In this document: piece after piece, positions 17,747 through 26,187 of the stretch
How the letters are laid out: the number at the start of each line of letters is the position of its first letter
Numbering within the stretch: position 1 is the first letter of the stretch
Assembly (NCBI GenBank): GCA_003598175.1
Contig: QZKN01000073.1
Coordinates: forward strand, 1 to 55,076
Reading direction: 5' to 3'
DNA from: Candidatus Omnitrophota bacterium
GTDB lineage: Bacteria > Hinthialibacterota > Hinthialibacteria > Hinthialibacterales > Hinthialibacteraceae
Length of the DNA: 55,076 nt
Notes under the pieces: model-generated
The model's input: only the letters and a program-made list of their open reading frames with translations
What the model was told of the DNA's origin: nothing
The model's database searches: none
Program-made: the position numbers and the translations under genes

Positions 17747-18922
17747 TTATTTCGATTGATCAATCCGTCCGAACGTTCCTTCGAAGGCAATCGTAAAATC
17801 GCGCAAGGCGGTTTCTTCCTCGTTGATCGGCGCGACGGATTCAGTGGCTGAATTGATGATTCGTGGTGTGATGGAATTGACGTCGATGTCGATTCCTTGA
17901 AACAGACTCTTGATTCGAGGTAACTCCGCCAGCATTCGCGGGATCGTTTCATCCTTCGCATCGGTGACGATGAATAACGTGGTGGGTTTTCCATGCTCCG
18001 CGATTTCACGCGCGGCCATCTCGATGGCATTGATGAGGTACGTGTCGCCTCCCGCATGCAAACCCACCAGATACTGCTTCAATCGGCGCGACGTATTTTG
18101 ATCAATGCGTTCAAGGCCGCCCAACGCGCTCTCTGCACTTCCCGCATAGGATATGATATTTCCATAAAACGAGCGGCGAAATCCGCTCCGACTCATCAAT
18201 CCATCCAAAAAACCATCCAATTCCTGCTGCACGGCGTCGATGACTTCACTCATGCTCCCGCTGCGATCAATGATCAAAATAAACGAACTCGATCGCAGGG
18301 AAAAGGAAAACAACCGGTCGGCGTCACAACTCGGCATGAAAAGATAGAGAAGAAAAAAGAGGGGAAAAAGCAGCAACCACGGCCGCCAGCGGCGTTTGCG
18401 CCGTAATTTGAGCGCTTCCGCCCAGGCTTTCAATCCCGCCATTCCCGTGGCGGCGTCAAATGTTTGCGGTTCATCCACAACAAAGCCGGATCGATGAATG
18501 GCATGAACGATATGGTGATGGCATTTTTTCGCGGCATACGAATCGTCGCAATAGGCCGATCTGTCCGGCAACAAAATTCCGAATTTGACTCGTTTCCCGC
18601 GCGCATTTTCCACCTGCGGCGTGATGGTGAAGTCATCGGACAGGATGCAATTTTTATACTCCTCATGTTGCCGCAGCGCCTGAATGGACGCAACCATTCT
18701 TGATACGTCATATTGACAACGTTCTTCGAGGGAGGGATCGTTGCCGGTGTGGTCCCACTCATTCAAACGCACCCCGCCAATGCCGGATTTGAGAACCTGT
18801 CCCTCGCGAAACATGAGTTTCCGCCCGCCCCGCACGGATTTCCAAACCGTGTATTCCTGCGGAAAGAAATACTGATCCGCATTGCCGCACTCGCTCAGTT
18901 TTTTGAATAGGTCTGCGCTCAT
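17747..18922 (-). CDS. Membrane-anchored von Willebrand factor A domain protein
   Basis: This 391-residue protein has a cysteine-bearing N-terminal domain (1-170), a positively charged stretch, one transmembrane segment (about 181-197) and a vWA domain. The metal-ion-dependent adhesion site is complete: DRSGS (Asp219, Ser221, Ser223), Thr294 in GGDTYL and Asp321 in VTDAKD. Basic residues before the membrane segment suggest the N-terminal part is cytoplasmic and the vWA domain extracytoplasmic. It is the first gene of the five-gene operon. ATG 18922 is preferred over GTG 18961, because the latter lies inside a degenerate intergenic repeat. Confidence 0.82.
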   Translation of the reverse strand: MSADLFKKLSECGNADQYFFPQEYTVWKSVRGGRKLMFREGQVLKSGIGGVRLNEWDHTGNDPSLEERCQYDVSRMVASIQALRQHEEYKNCILSDDFTITPQVENARGKRVKFGILLPDRSAYCDDSYAAKKCHHHIVHAIHRSGFVVDEPQTFDAATGMAGLKAWAEALKLRRKRRWRPWLLLFPLFFLLYLFMPSCDADRLFSFSLRSSSFILIIDRSGSMSEVIDAVQQELDGFLDGLMSRSGFRRSFYGNIISYAGSAESALGGLERIDQNTSRRLKQYLVGLHAGGDTYLINAIEMAAREIAEHGKPTTLFIVTDAKDETIPRMLAELPRIKSLFQGIDIDVNSITPRIINSATESVAPINEEETALRDFTIAFEGTFGRIDQSK

Positions 18923-18954
18923 GATTCTTGTTTCGATTCGAGTAACAGGAGTTG

Positions 18955-19019
18955 CGCCCACCGTTGAAACGGCGAGTCTACGATCAATTGCCTCCGTGTG
19001 GCTTTGGGCGGTAAGCCCA
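18955..19019. repeat. Degenerate copy of the 26052 repeat
   Basis: The segment begins GCCCACCGTTGAAACGG and ends GGTAAGCCCA. It shares its ends and central TTGCC with 26052-26117, but has lost most of the internal symmetry. It fills the gap between the DUF2442 gene and the vWA gene. Confidence 0.5.
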
Positions 19020-19020
19020 T

Positions 19021-19266
19021 TTATGCCAGTACTTTCATATTCTCATACAGAAATTCCGGAGCCAAATCAGCCCCATTCTCCCAAACGATGGTCTCCAATT
19101 CCCGATCCACACGGAATGGTTGGAATGTCCGTTTGTCTTTCAGGGGTGAGAACATCTCTCCATCCAGCTCCTTCTCGAGATCAATTTCCCCTTCGGCTCC
19201 ATCATTAAAGCGAAGCCAGATTCTATAGTCGTGCAGGTATCTTGCTTCTTTCACATGTAAAATCAT
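19021..19266 (-). CDS. DUF2442 domain-containing protein
   Basis: This complete 81-residue DUF2442 protein has the family pattern RIWLRFNDGAEGEIDL, GEMFSPLKD and ETIVWENGADLAPEFLYE. DUF2442 genes are often next to DUF4160 genes in small toxin-antitoxin-like pairs, but no DUF4160 partner is visible on either side. It may be an orphan left after loss of the partner. The biochemical function of the family is not established. It ends two bases from the degenerate repeat. Confidence 0.85.
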   Translation of the reverse strand: MILHVKEARYLHDYRIWLRFNDGAEGEIDLEKELDGEMFSPLKDKRTFQPFRVDRELETIVWENGADLAPEFLYENMKVLA

Positions 19267-19297
19267 GGGACGCCATCCTGCATTTCATTGCTTCCGG

Positions 19298-21433
19298 TTA
19301 TTTCGTTTCCGGCTGGAAAACAGCAGGATCCATGTCAGGATTGATCGCCATTTCCGTAATTACAATTTCTGCCGCTTTTATACTGCCCTCGAAAATAACC
19401 GTTTTGAACGGCGTTTTCATTCCATTTACATCGCGAATATCCGAAAACCATTCCTCCATATCTCCCGGCCCGCCCTGCATTCCTAACCCTACATACGCAA
19501 TCTTTACGGGGAGCAAGGTTTCCGCATGCAAATAGAGTTTCAGACTTTTCGCATCGGCGGGCGTGATGTGCAGAATTTCGCATTCCTGTCCGTCCACCGT
19601 TTTCCGCTCCAACGCCTGCACCGTCAAATCGTCCTGATCCGCATGAGCGAACAGGTAGCCGGTCATCCGCCAGAATCTGTTTTTCAATTCTTCCTTCAAG
19701 GCATCGGGCAACGGATTCACGCCGTTCGGCATTACAATCCAGGCTTGCCCGTCATTATAAATCTGCGTCATCGATCCCATCGGCAAGGTTATCGATTGGC
19801 GCATTTGATTTGGCATGGCAATTGATGCTTCCATTTTTGCTGCCAGATCCCCCTGTGGAGTGATGAGGGTCATGTCCCCTTTGATATGCATGGTCTTCAT
19901 GGATTGGAAATTCTCATTTCCGCCGCAGGCCGCGATCGCTCTTTCTAAAATTGTTTTCCCCTGCGCCAGCGTTTCTCGCGTCGCTTCCGGTTTTTCTTCT
20001 TCCGGAACTGGAATCGTAATGTCGATCTCGTTCACTTCGCCCAGCGTCGAGAGTGGAGGATCGATTTTTTCGGGATTGCCGACCACCAGAATCCGCAGTT
20101 TATCAGGATGCAAATGGGCTTTGGCGACGCGGAGAACATCCTCTTTCGTTACCTTCTCCACACTCTCTTTTGTTTTCTGCAAAAAATCTTTGGGATAGCC
20201 AAAATATTCAAACGTCATCAAGCGATTGACGATTTCCCCTTTCGTATCGAAATGAAAGACGTACGAATTCAAATACTGCTCCTTGGCCAACGCCAATTCC
20301 TCGTCGGTCACCGATGCCTGCGTCATTTTCTCGATTTCGCATTTCATCGCAAGGATGGCGTCGATGGCGGATTCCGCTTTGGTCTGGCAGCCGACGGAAA
20401 ACGCGCCGGGAACCGCATAATCCGTGCCGTACACCCCCCACGTCGAGTACGCCAACCCCATTTGCGTGCGAACCGTTTTCACCATGCGGCTGGTAAATCC
20501 TCCGCCGAGAATTTGATTCATAACAATAAGCGCAAAATAATCGGGATCATCCCTCTTGCCGCCGAGATGCCCCATTTCGATATACGCTTGATGAATATCC
20601 TCCTTTTTTATGAGATTGACCGACGAATCGAATTGATAATCCACTGCCGGTAAAACCGGAACTTCGCTGTCTCGCCTTTTCCATCCACCAAAAGCCGTAT
20701 CGATTTTCTCGATCATTTCCTTCGTATCGAAATCCCCCCACACACTCATCATTACATTGTTGGGATAAAAGAATGTCTGATGAAACTCGATTAAATCGTC
20801 GCGGGTAATTGCATCGATGGCGGCGTATTCGCTGTGCCGGGCGTATGGGCTGTCTCCGCCATAAATCATTTTCTGAAATTCCCGCCCGCTGATTTCCCGA
20901 GGTTCGTCGTTGCGACGCGAAATAAGGCTGCGCGCCTCGACTTTGGCCAGGTCGATTTTATCCTGCGGAAAAGCCGGATTCATCAACACGTCCGCCAGGA
21001 TGGACAAACCTTGATCGAGATGCTCTTTCAGCGTCGACATCGACGCGCTGCCCGATTGTCGCCCGATTCCGGTTTCGACGGACGCCGCGATGGTTTCCAG
21101 GATTTCGTCCATTTTCTCGCCGGACATCGTTGCGGATCCACCGGTGCGCATCACCGTGCCTGTGATTTCCGCCAATCCGATTTTTTCCGGCGGCTCAAAA
21201 ACGGACCCTCCGCCAATGCGCGCGGAAAGATTGATCAACGGCAGTTCGTGATCTTCCAGCAAAAACAAAATCATTCCGTTTGGCAATACAATCCGTTCGA
21301 TCTCCGGAATTTGGATATCGTTCAGTTTGGGATAAGAAAGTTCCTTGTACGATTTTTGAGCGATGCCCGTCGATATGAAAACCAACGTGAGTAGTAGTGT
21401 GAAAGCGAAGAGTACGTGTTTTTTAATTTTCAT
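19298..21433 (-). CDS. Inactive M16-family peptidase subunit with C-terminal lipoprotein-carrier-like domain
   Basis: This 711-residue exported protein (signal segment 1-25) has the M16 double-domain fold up to about residue 480. Where active family members have HxxEH, it has EITGT (in GLAEITGTVMRTGG), so the zinc site is lost. The last 220 residues, from TILERAIAACGG onward, form a beta-rich domain resembling outer-membrane lipoprotein-sorting or carrier-type domains. It follows an active M16 gene with a 72-base gap. Together they resemble the two-subunit M16B peptidases, in which one subunit is catalytic and the other binds substrate. GAGGTAAGGA precedes ATG 21433. Confidence 0.82.
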   Translation of the reverse strand: MKIKKHVLFAFTLLLTLVFISTGIAQKSYKELSYPKLNDIQIPEIERIVLPNGMILFLLEDHELPLINLSARIGGGSVFEPPEKIGLAEITGTVMRTGGSATMSGEKMDEILETIAASVETGIGRQSGSASMSTLKEHLDQGLSILADVLMNPAFPQDKIDLAKVEARSLISRRNDEPREISGREFQKMIYGGDSPYARHSEYAAIDAITRDDLIEFHQTFFYPNNVMMSVWGDFDTKEMIEKIDTAFGGWKRRDSEVPVLPAVDYQFDSSVNLIKKEDIHQAYIEMGHLGGKRDDPDYFALIVMNQILGGGFTSRMVKTVRTQMGLAYSTWGVYGTDYAVPGAFSVGCQTKAESAIDAILAMKCEIEKMTQASVTDEELALAKEQYLNSYVFHFDTKGEIVNRLMTFEYFGYPKDFLQKTKESVEKVTKEDVLRVAKAHLHPDKLRILVVGNPEKIDPPLSTLGEVNEIDITIPVPEEEKPEATRETLAQGKTILERAIAACGGNENFQSMKTMHIKGDMTLITPQGDLAAKMEASIAMPNQMRQSITLPMGSMTQIYNDGQAWIVMPNGVNPLPDALKEELKNRFWRMTGYLFAHADQDDLTVQALERKTVDGQECEILHITPADAKSLKLYLHAETLLPVKIAYVGLGMQGGPGDMEEWFSDIRDVNGMKTPFKTVIFEGSIKAAEIVITEMAINPDMDPAVFQPETK

Positions 21434-21456
21434 TTCCTTACCTCGATATGTGGTAG

Positions 21457-21483
21457 GGTGGGATGAATGAAATGAATCCCACC
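21457..21483. repeat. Small hairpin, GGTGGGAT/ATCCCACC
   Basis: An 8-bp perfect stem in the gap between the two M16 genes, of the same kind as 774-801. It could tune the relative expression of the two subunits. Confidence 0.45.
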
Positions 21484-21505
21484 ATTCGTTGCGAAAAACA
21501 AAAAA

Positions 21506-23014
21506 TTATTCTTCTTCCGTAACGATGGTTCCCACGGTTTTATTTTTATTGGTGAAATAAGTATTGGCGACGCGCCGGATATCTTCCGCCGTGACTTGAT
21601 CGATTTGATCCAGTTGATGAAAAAGATTGCGCCAATCGAACGTGACCGCCTCATAAAACGCCAATTGCGCCGCCAAACCCGAATTGGAATCCAATTGGCG
21701 AATCAAATCGGCGCGCGTGCGGGTTTTCGCTTTTTCTAGTTCTTCCGGTGTAACCAATTCGGTTTTTAATTTTTCAATTTCCGCATATAACGCCTGTTCA
21801 TTTTCTTCATTGGTATGTCCCTTGGCCGGCACGGAAAGAAAGATGAACAGATTGGGATATTTGATCATGGCGCCGGTGATGGACAGCGCTTCCGCGGCGA
21901 TGGCGATCTTTTGATCCCGCACCATGCTTTTATAAAGGCGCGAGGTGCGCCCCACGCCCAAAATATCCGTGATTGCATCGAATCCGGCGTTGTCCGGATG
22001 GTTGATGCCGGGGCGATGATAGCCGATAATCACGATGGGCTGCGATTGCGCAACAATCGAACAGCGCCTCTCGCCTTGCTGTTCGGGTTCAATCGTCTCC
22101 ACCGGCTCCGGTTTTTCACCTTTCGGCAGGCGTCCGAAATAGGTTTCGGCGAATTCGCGAACCTGTTTCGGATCGACGTCGCCGACAATGGCGATGGTCA
22201 GATTGCTGGCGCGATAGTATTGATCGAAAAAGGCTTCCGCTTCCTGCCGCGTTATCGTTTGAATATCGCTCATATGGCCGATCACCGGTTCGCCGTAAGG
22301 ATGCGCCTTAAACGCGGTGGCAAAGAAATCCTCGACCAGTCGGCTGATGGGATTGTTTTCACTCAATCGCCGTTCTTCCGCCACCACGTCCCGCTCTTTG
22401 TAAAATTCTCGCAGCACCGGATTCAAAAAACGGTCCGATTCCAAACACATCCACAATTCGAGTTTGTTGGAAGGCAGGCTGTAATAATAACGAGTGCGAT
22501 CCCAGGCCGTGTCGGCGTTGAGCCCCACGCCGCCGGCCTTGGCGATGGCTTCGTCGAATTCGTGCGGAACGATGTATTTTTCCGCTTCCTTTTGGTGCTC
22601 TTCGAATTGCATTTGCAGTTCTTCCAGACGGGCTTTATCCGCGCGCTCGCCTTTGCGTCGTTCGCTTTTGATTTCCAAAAAGAGCTGATCCATCTTTTCG
22701 AAGGCCGCTTTTTCCGCCTCATGATTCGTCGCGCCGACGGTGGTGGTGCCCTTGAACGCCAGATGTTCGAAGAGATGCGCCAGGCCGGTGATTCCCTTTT
22801 TTTCATCGACGGAGCCGACATCCGCGTAGGTCATGAACGAGACCACCGGCGCTTCGCGCCGTTCGACCACGATGAATTTCAGGCCGTTGTCCAGCGTGAA
22901 TTCGGTCACTTTCTTCTCGAACTCCGCCAGATCCTGCGCGAAAGAAGGAAATCCGGCAAACCCCATCAGCCAGGTCGTCAGGACCATCAGAGAGATTACT
23001 TGTTTACATTGCAT
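21506..23014 (-). CDS. M16-family zinc metallopeptidase (active subunit)
   Basis: This 502-residue exported protein has a signal peptide ending near residue 26. The inverted zinc motif HLFEH is at residues 80-84, with the likely third ligand Glu192 in CLESDR. About 50 extra, highly charged residues (100-150, rich in Glu, Lys and Arg) lie between the motif and the third ligand, an insertion known in secreted bacterial M16 peptidases. It probably degrades peptides in the periplasm together with the inactive subunit downstream. GAGGAG precedes ATG 23014. Confidence 0.9.
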   Translation of the reverse strand: MQCKQVISLMVLTTWLMGFAGFPSFAQDLAEFEKKVTEFTLDNGLKFIVVERREAPVVSFMTYADVGSVDEKKGITGLAHLFEHLAFKGTTTVGATNHEAEKAAFEKMDQLFLEIKSERRKGERADKARLEELQMQFEEHQKEAEKYIVPHEFDEAIAKAGGVGLNADTAWDRTRYYYSLPSNKLELWMCLESDRFLNPVLREFYKERDVVAEERRLSENNPISRLVEDFFATAFKAHPYGEPVIGHMSDIQTITRQEAEAFFDQYYRASNLTIAIVGDVDPKQVREFAETYFGRLPKGEKPEPVETIEPEQQGERRCSIVAQSQPIVIIGYHRPGINHPDNAGFDAITDILGVGRTSRLYKSMVRDQKIAIAAEALSITGAMIKYPNLFIFLSVPAKGHTNEENEQALYAEIEKLKTELVTPEELEKAKTRTRADLIRQLDSNSGLAAQLAFYEAVTFDWRNLFHQLDQIDQVTAEDIRRVANTYFTNKNKTVGTIVTEEE

Positions 23015-23082
23015 GGTTAATGACTCCTCAATTTTCTAATAAACATCATACACAAGCGTCGATTGTTGCTCACGTCCCCCGT

Positions 23083-23144
23083 GTGGGTAAAGCAAGCGTC
23101 CCCGCTTACAGCAACAGCGCAGGCGAGGACGCCTGCTCTACCCG
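23083..23144. repeat. Palindromic repeat B (copy 4)
   Basis: GTGGGTAAAGCAAGCGTC and GACGCCTGCTCTACCC arms form the left part of the composite element 23083-23260. A further small hairpin (CGGACG/CGTCCG) lies at 23153-23167. The element separates the M16 pair from the large metalloprotease gene. Confidence 0.85.
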
Positions 23145-23230
23145 GGAAGATGCGGACGGAACGTCCGTGCTTCGGCATTTTCATAGAAATCGACATGACC
23201 GGTTGTTTATAATGAAGAATGATAATTCGT

Positions 23231-23260
23231 CGTAGGGGCGGTTCGCGAACCGCCCCTACA
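23231..23260. repeat. Palindromic repeat A (copy 3)
   Basis: CGTAGGGGCGGTTCG and CGAACCGCCCCTACA form a near-perfect 30-bp palindrome that ends the composite element. Confidence 0.85.
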
Positions 23261-23299
23261 ACAGGCATTTTCATATAAAAACCGATCAAAAATTGAATT

Positions 23300-25975
23300 T
23301 CAATAACTTCGTATGGTGAACGCTGCATCCAATGCCTTTTCAATAAAGAGTTTGCTTTCCATCAGATGCGCTTCGCTGAGCGGATCCAATTTAACATTGC
23401 TGAAACCGACATTCTCCAGAAGCTTTTGGATATTATTCTTTAACTCGGTCAGCGTCACCCAGGCGATGGATCGCATGTCCTGCGGAACATACATCGATGA
23501 CGAAGGATCCTGCAACAGGTCGGGCAACAGGAAAAATTTCAAATGATACCGCTGCAAATCCCGGCGATAGCTGGATATAAACGGCTTTTGATTATTCCAT
23601 TCCTTGTTTTGCACATCGGTTTTCAGTTCCGACCAGATGGCGTTCGTGGTGGTCCGATAAATCTCATCCAGCGTAAACACATCGTCGCCGCCTTTGACGT
23701 AAAGCGCGCCGTTCTGAATCCGCTCGAGGGTGGAGTAGGAATACAATTGCCCCAAAATATCCAACTGGCCGGACAGAACATATAAGTGAATCGGCGCATC
23801 CTTGCGGCTGCCGGAACTTCCCCAATGATCCCATAAATTGGGCGCCATGCGGGCAAGCAAATCGGGATCGAATTGGTAAATCGTATCCGTCAACGCATGT
23901 TCACATACGAAATTCAGCGCCTCCCGCTGCTTGCTCGCCGGCACGATTTCCAACGCGGGACTCTCGTTGGGATCGCCTTTCTGATCGCGGTTGAGGTAAA
24001 AACCGCCGACAAAACGGGAGGCGTGGAAGAGACAACGCTGCAGGTCGGACAATGTATACACAAAGGCGGTGCGCACTTTTTCGTATCCCTCGCCCTCGTC
24101 CGTGACTTTGTTGGCCAGATCTTTCCACAATTCCGTGATCACTTTCACCCGCAGTTGCGCAAACGCCAGCGGATCGTCGCTCATATCCCGCGTATTGGTC
24201 AGCGGATCGATGCCGTTCACGTCGCCGTCCGTCCCGTACAGATAAGGCGGACTGGAAGTGCGGGCGGCTACTTTCTTTAATTCCTCCGGCGAGGCTTCTT
24301 TATATCCATATTCGATGGCCAGATAATCCCACGCGCCCAAGGTCGGCGAGTAATAATACCCCTGCTCCTCGCCCGGCGGAGCGATGGTGACGAGATCGTA
24401 GTCCATCACGCTGCCGATCATGCCATTCTGTTCCGCTTTTTCTTTATTAAATAAATCTTTCAGAGGGATCATGGCGGAGGATTTGAAATTGTGACGCAGC
24501 CCCAGCGTATGCCCGACTTCGTGCGTGATCAAATTTTTCAGCCCCTGCCGAATGAATTCCTGCGGCAGGCCCTTTTTGGAAGGCGACGCGTCCTGCACCG
24601 CCGCCGCCAGCGCGGCGATGGCCATCTGCTCGCGCAAACCTTTCGCATATTCGCAAAGGTGCGTGGCATGCAGGTCGAAGCGCTCCTTCGATTCCGGCGT
24701 CCTTGTCCGCAGTTGCCGTATAAAGGTTTCCCACGCAGAAGCATCGTCAGCGGAAAGCGCGATCGGGTTTTTCAATAAATGATCGCGCTCGGTCACCAAC
24801 GTCTCATACTGCAATTCGAAATAATTGAGCCAGCCCGAATCGACCAGTATGTCGGCGTCATAAATCTCGCCGGTTTCCGGATTGGTGCGCGATGGCCCGA
24901 TGGCATAACCGGCCTCGCCGGTCATCCAACGCACGGTGTTGTAGCGCACGTCTTCCGCGTCCCACTCCGCGTTTTCGTCCTGAATGCGCACTTCGATAGC
25001 GTTGAGATACCCCGCCTTTTCAAACGCCTTGTTCCATTCCAAAATCCCCGCCTGCACAATCGGGCGATATTCGTAAGGCACGGATTTCTCGATATAAAAA
25101 ATGATCGGTTTTTTGGGTGGGGAGAGTTCGGCGTTGGGATCGGCTTTCTGCAAATTCCAACGATTGATATAACGGACAAAGGGTTCCTGCGAACCTTTTT
25201 TGGAATAATCCTTGATCGCCGTTAAAAAGAAACCGATGCGATTATCCGCCATTCGCGGTTTGTAGCCGGTCTGAGGAATTTTGGAAAAACTGTAATGCAT
25301 GGTAATGGGAAGGGCGCGGGCATCGGGAACGGTGCGAATATCGCCGGACTGGCGGCCGGAGAAGGTTGTATCCACTTCGATCTCCACATTTTCCGGAAAC
25401 GCCTTAATTTTTCCCCACGTGCTGCGATTGCGATCCAGCGATGCGCCGAGCCTCGCTCCGATTTCCACATAATCCGTGAAGAGAAAATCGCCCAAATCGA
25501 TCAAACAATTCCCTCCGCTTTTTCCACGGATGGCAAACGCCGCGATAATGGAATCCTGAAATCCCTGCTTTACCGCGGAATCGATGGGGTCGCCGGATTT
25601 GGCGATGTGGCGAACGTTCTTTTCCGCCAGAAAGATTTTTTTATCGGCAAGTTTGAAATAGTAAATCGATTCCTGCAGCGTCATTCCCGCCACCAGATAC
25701 CCCTGCGCGATCCCACGGGCAAGGCTGATGCTGATCAGGAACGGCTTTTCCATCATCGACGATGGGATTTCGGCGTACAGGGTTTCTTTCTTTTTATATA
25801 ACGTTAAAAATCCCTCCAGTTTGTCCGCATCCTTCACGACTTCCTCAATCGCGGGAAAATCAGGCTTCGGCTTCTCGCTTTGACCTGATGCGGCATCCTG
25901 CGCGCAAACGATGACAGTCGATGCGAATAAAAGAACCACTAAAAAACCAAACAGTTTTACTGCTTTTACCATCAT
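23300..25975 (-). CDS. Secreted zinc metalloprotease, DUF5117/DUF4953 type
   Basis: This 891-residue protein with a signal peptide (1-25) carries HEVGHTLGLRH at 485-495, the extended HExxHxxGxxH zinc motif of metzincin-like peptidases. The flanking architecture (an N-terminal DUF5118/DUF5117-like part and the peptidase region around YNTVRWMTGEAGYAIGPSR) is that of large metalloproteases annotated with DUF5117 and DUF4953, common in Bacteroidota and planctomycete-like bacteria. It probably acts in the periplasm or outside the cell on proteins. AAGGAGAG precedes ATG 25975. The neighbouring M16 pair suggests a local group of peptide-degrading enzymes, though the composite repeat separates them. 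Confidence 0.88.
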   Translation of the reverse strand: MMVKAVKLFGFLVVLLFASTVIVCAQDAASGQSEKPKPDFPAIEEVVKDADKLEGFLTLYKKKETLYAEIPSSMMEKPFLISISLARGIAQGYLVAGMTLQESIYYFKLADKKIFLAEKNVRHIAKSGDPIDSAVKQGFQDSIIAAFAIRGKSGGNCLIDLGDFLFTDYVEIGARLGASLDRNRSTWGKIKAFPENVEIEVDTTFSGRQSGDIRTVPDARALPITMHYSFSKIPQTGYKPRMADNRIGFFLTAIKDYSKKGSQEPFVRYINRWNLQKADPNAELSPPKKPIIFYIEKSVPYEYRPIVQAGILEWNKAFEKAGYLNAIEVRIQDENAEWDAEDVRYNTVRWMTGEAGYAIGPSRTNPETGEIYDADILVDSGWLNYFELQYETLVTERDHLLKNPIALSADDASAWETFIRQLRTRTPESKERFDLHATHLCEYAKGLREQMAIAALAAAVQDASPSKKGLPQEFIRQGLKNLITHEVGHTLGLRHNFKSSAMIPLKDLFNKEKAEQNGMIGSVMDYDLVTIAPPGEEQGYYYSPTLGAWDYLAIEYGYKEASPEELKKVAARTSSPPYLYGTDGDVNGIDPLTNTRDMSDDPLAFAQLRVKVITELWKDLANKVTDEGEGYEKVRTAFVYTLSDLQRCLFHASRFVGGFYLNRDQKGDPNESPALEIVPASKQREALNFVCEHALTDTIYQFDPDLLARMAPNLWDHWGSSGSRKDAPIHLYVLSGQLDILGQLYSYSTLERIQNGALYVKGGDDVFTLDEIYRTTTNAIWSELKTDVQNKEWNNQKPFISSYRRDLQRYHLKFFLLPDLLQDPSSSMYVPQDMRSIAWVTLTELKNNIQKLLENVGFSNVKLDPLSEAHLMESKLFIEKALDAAFTIRSY

Positions 25976-26051
25976 TACTCTCCTTTTTCCTTGACAAATA
26001 AAACTCTTATTATGATATCATGCCCATCGCGATCATGCCCACCCCCTTTAT

Positions 26052-26117
26052 GCCCACCATTGAAACGGTGGGCTTCCAGCCGTTTGCCCCCGCAGGGGGC
26101 AATTGACCATAAGCCCA
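26052..26117. repeat. Double-hairpin intergenic repeat
   Basis: Two palindromes in succession: GCCCACC/GGTGGGC at 26052-26073, and TTGCCCCCGCAGGGGGCAA at 26084-26102. They are followed by AAGCCCAGCC/GGCCGGGC-like sequence. A degenerate relative is at 18955-19019. It lies in the 212-base gap upstream of the metalloprotease gene. Confidence 0.65.
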
Positions 26118-26187
26118 GCCTTTTTAAGGCCGGGCGTTGGACAGGGTCTTGGACCGGGCCCCGATTTCCGACCGGTGTCAGTCTGAG

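Noticed and set aside
21815..23020. 401-residue plus-strand frame opposite the active M16 gene
   Set aside because: It mirrors a well-supported peptidase gene; no motif, no start signal, biased composition.
23017..23343. Short frames encoding VVGAVREPPLR-like peptides, also seen at 46602-46793 and near 6042
   Set aside because: The shared peptide is just the translation of palindromic repeat A, not a conserved protein.
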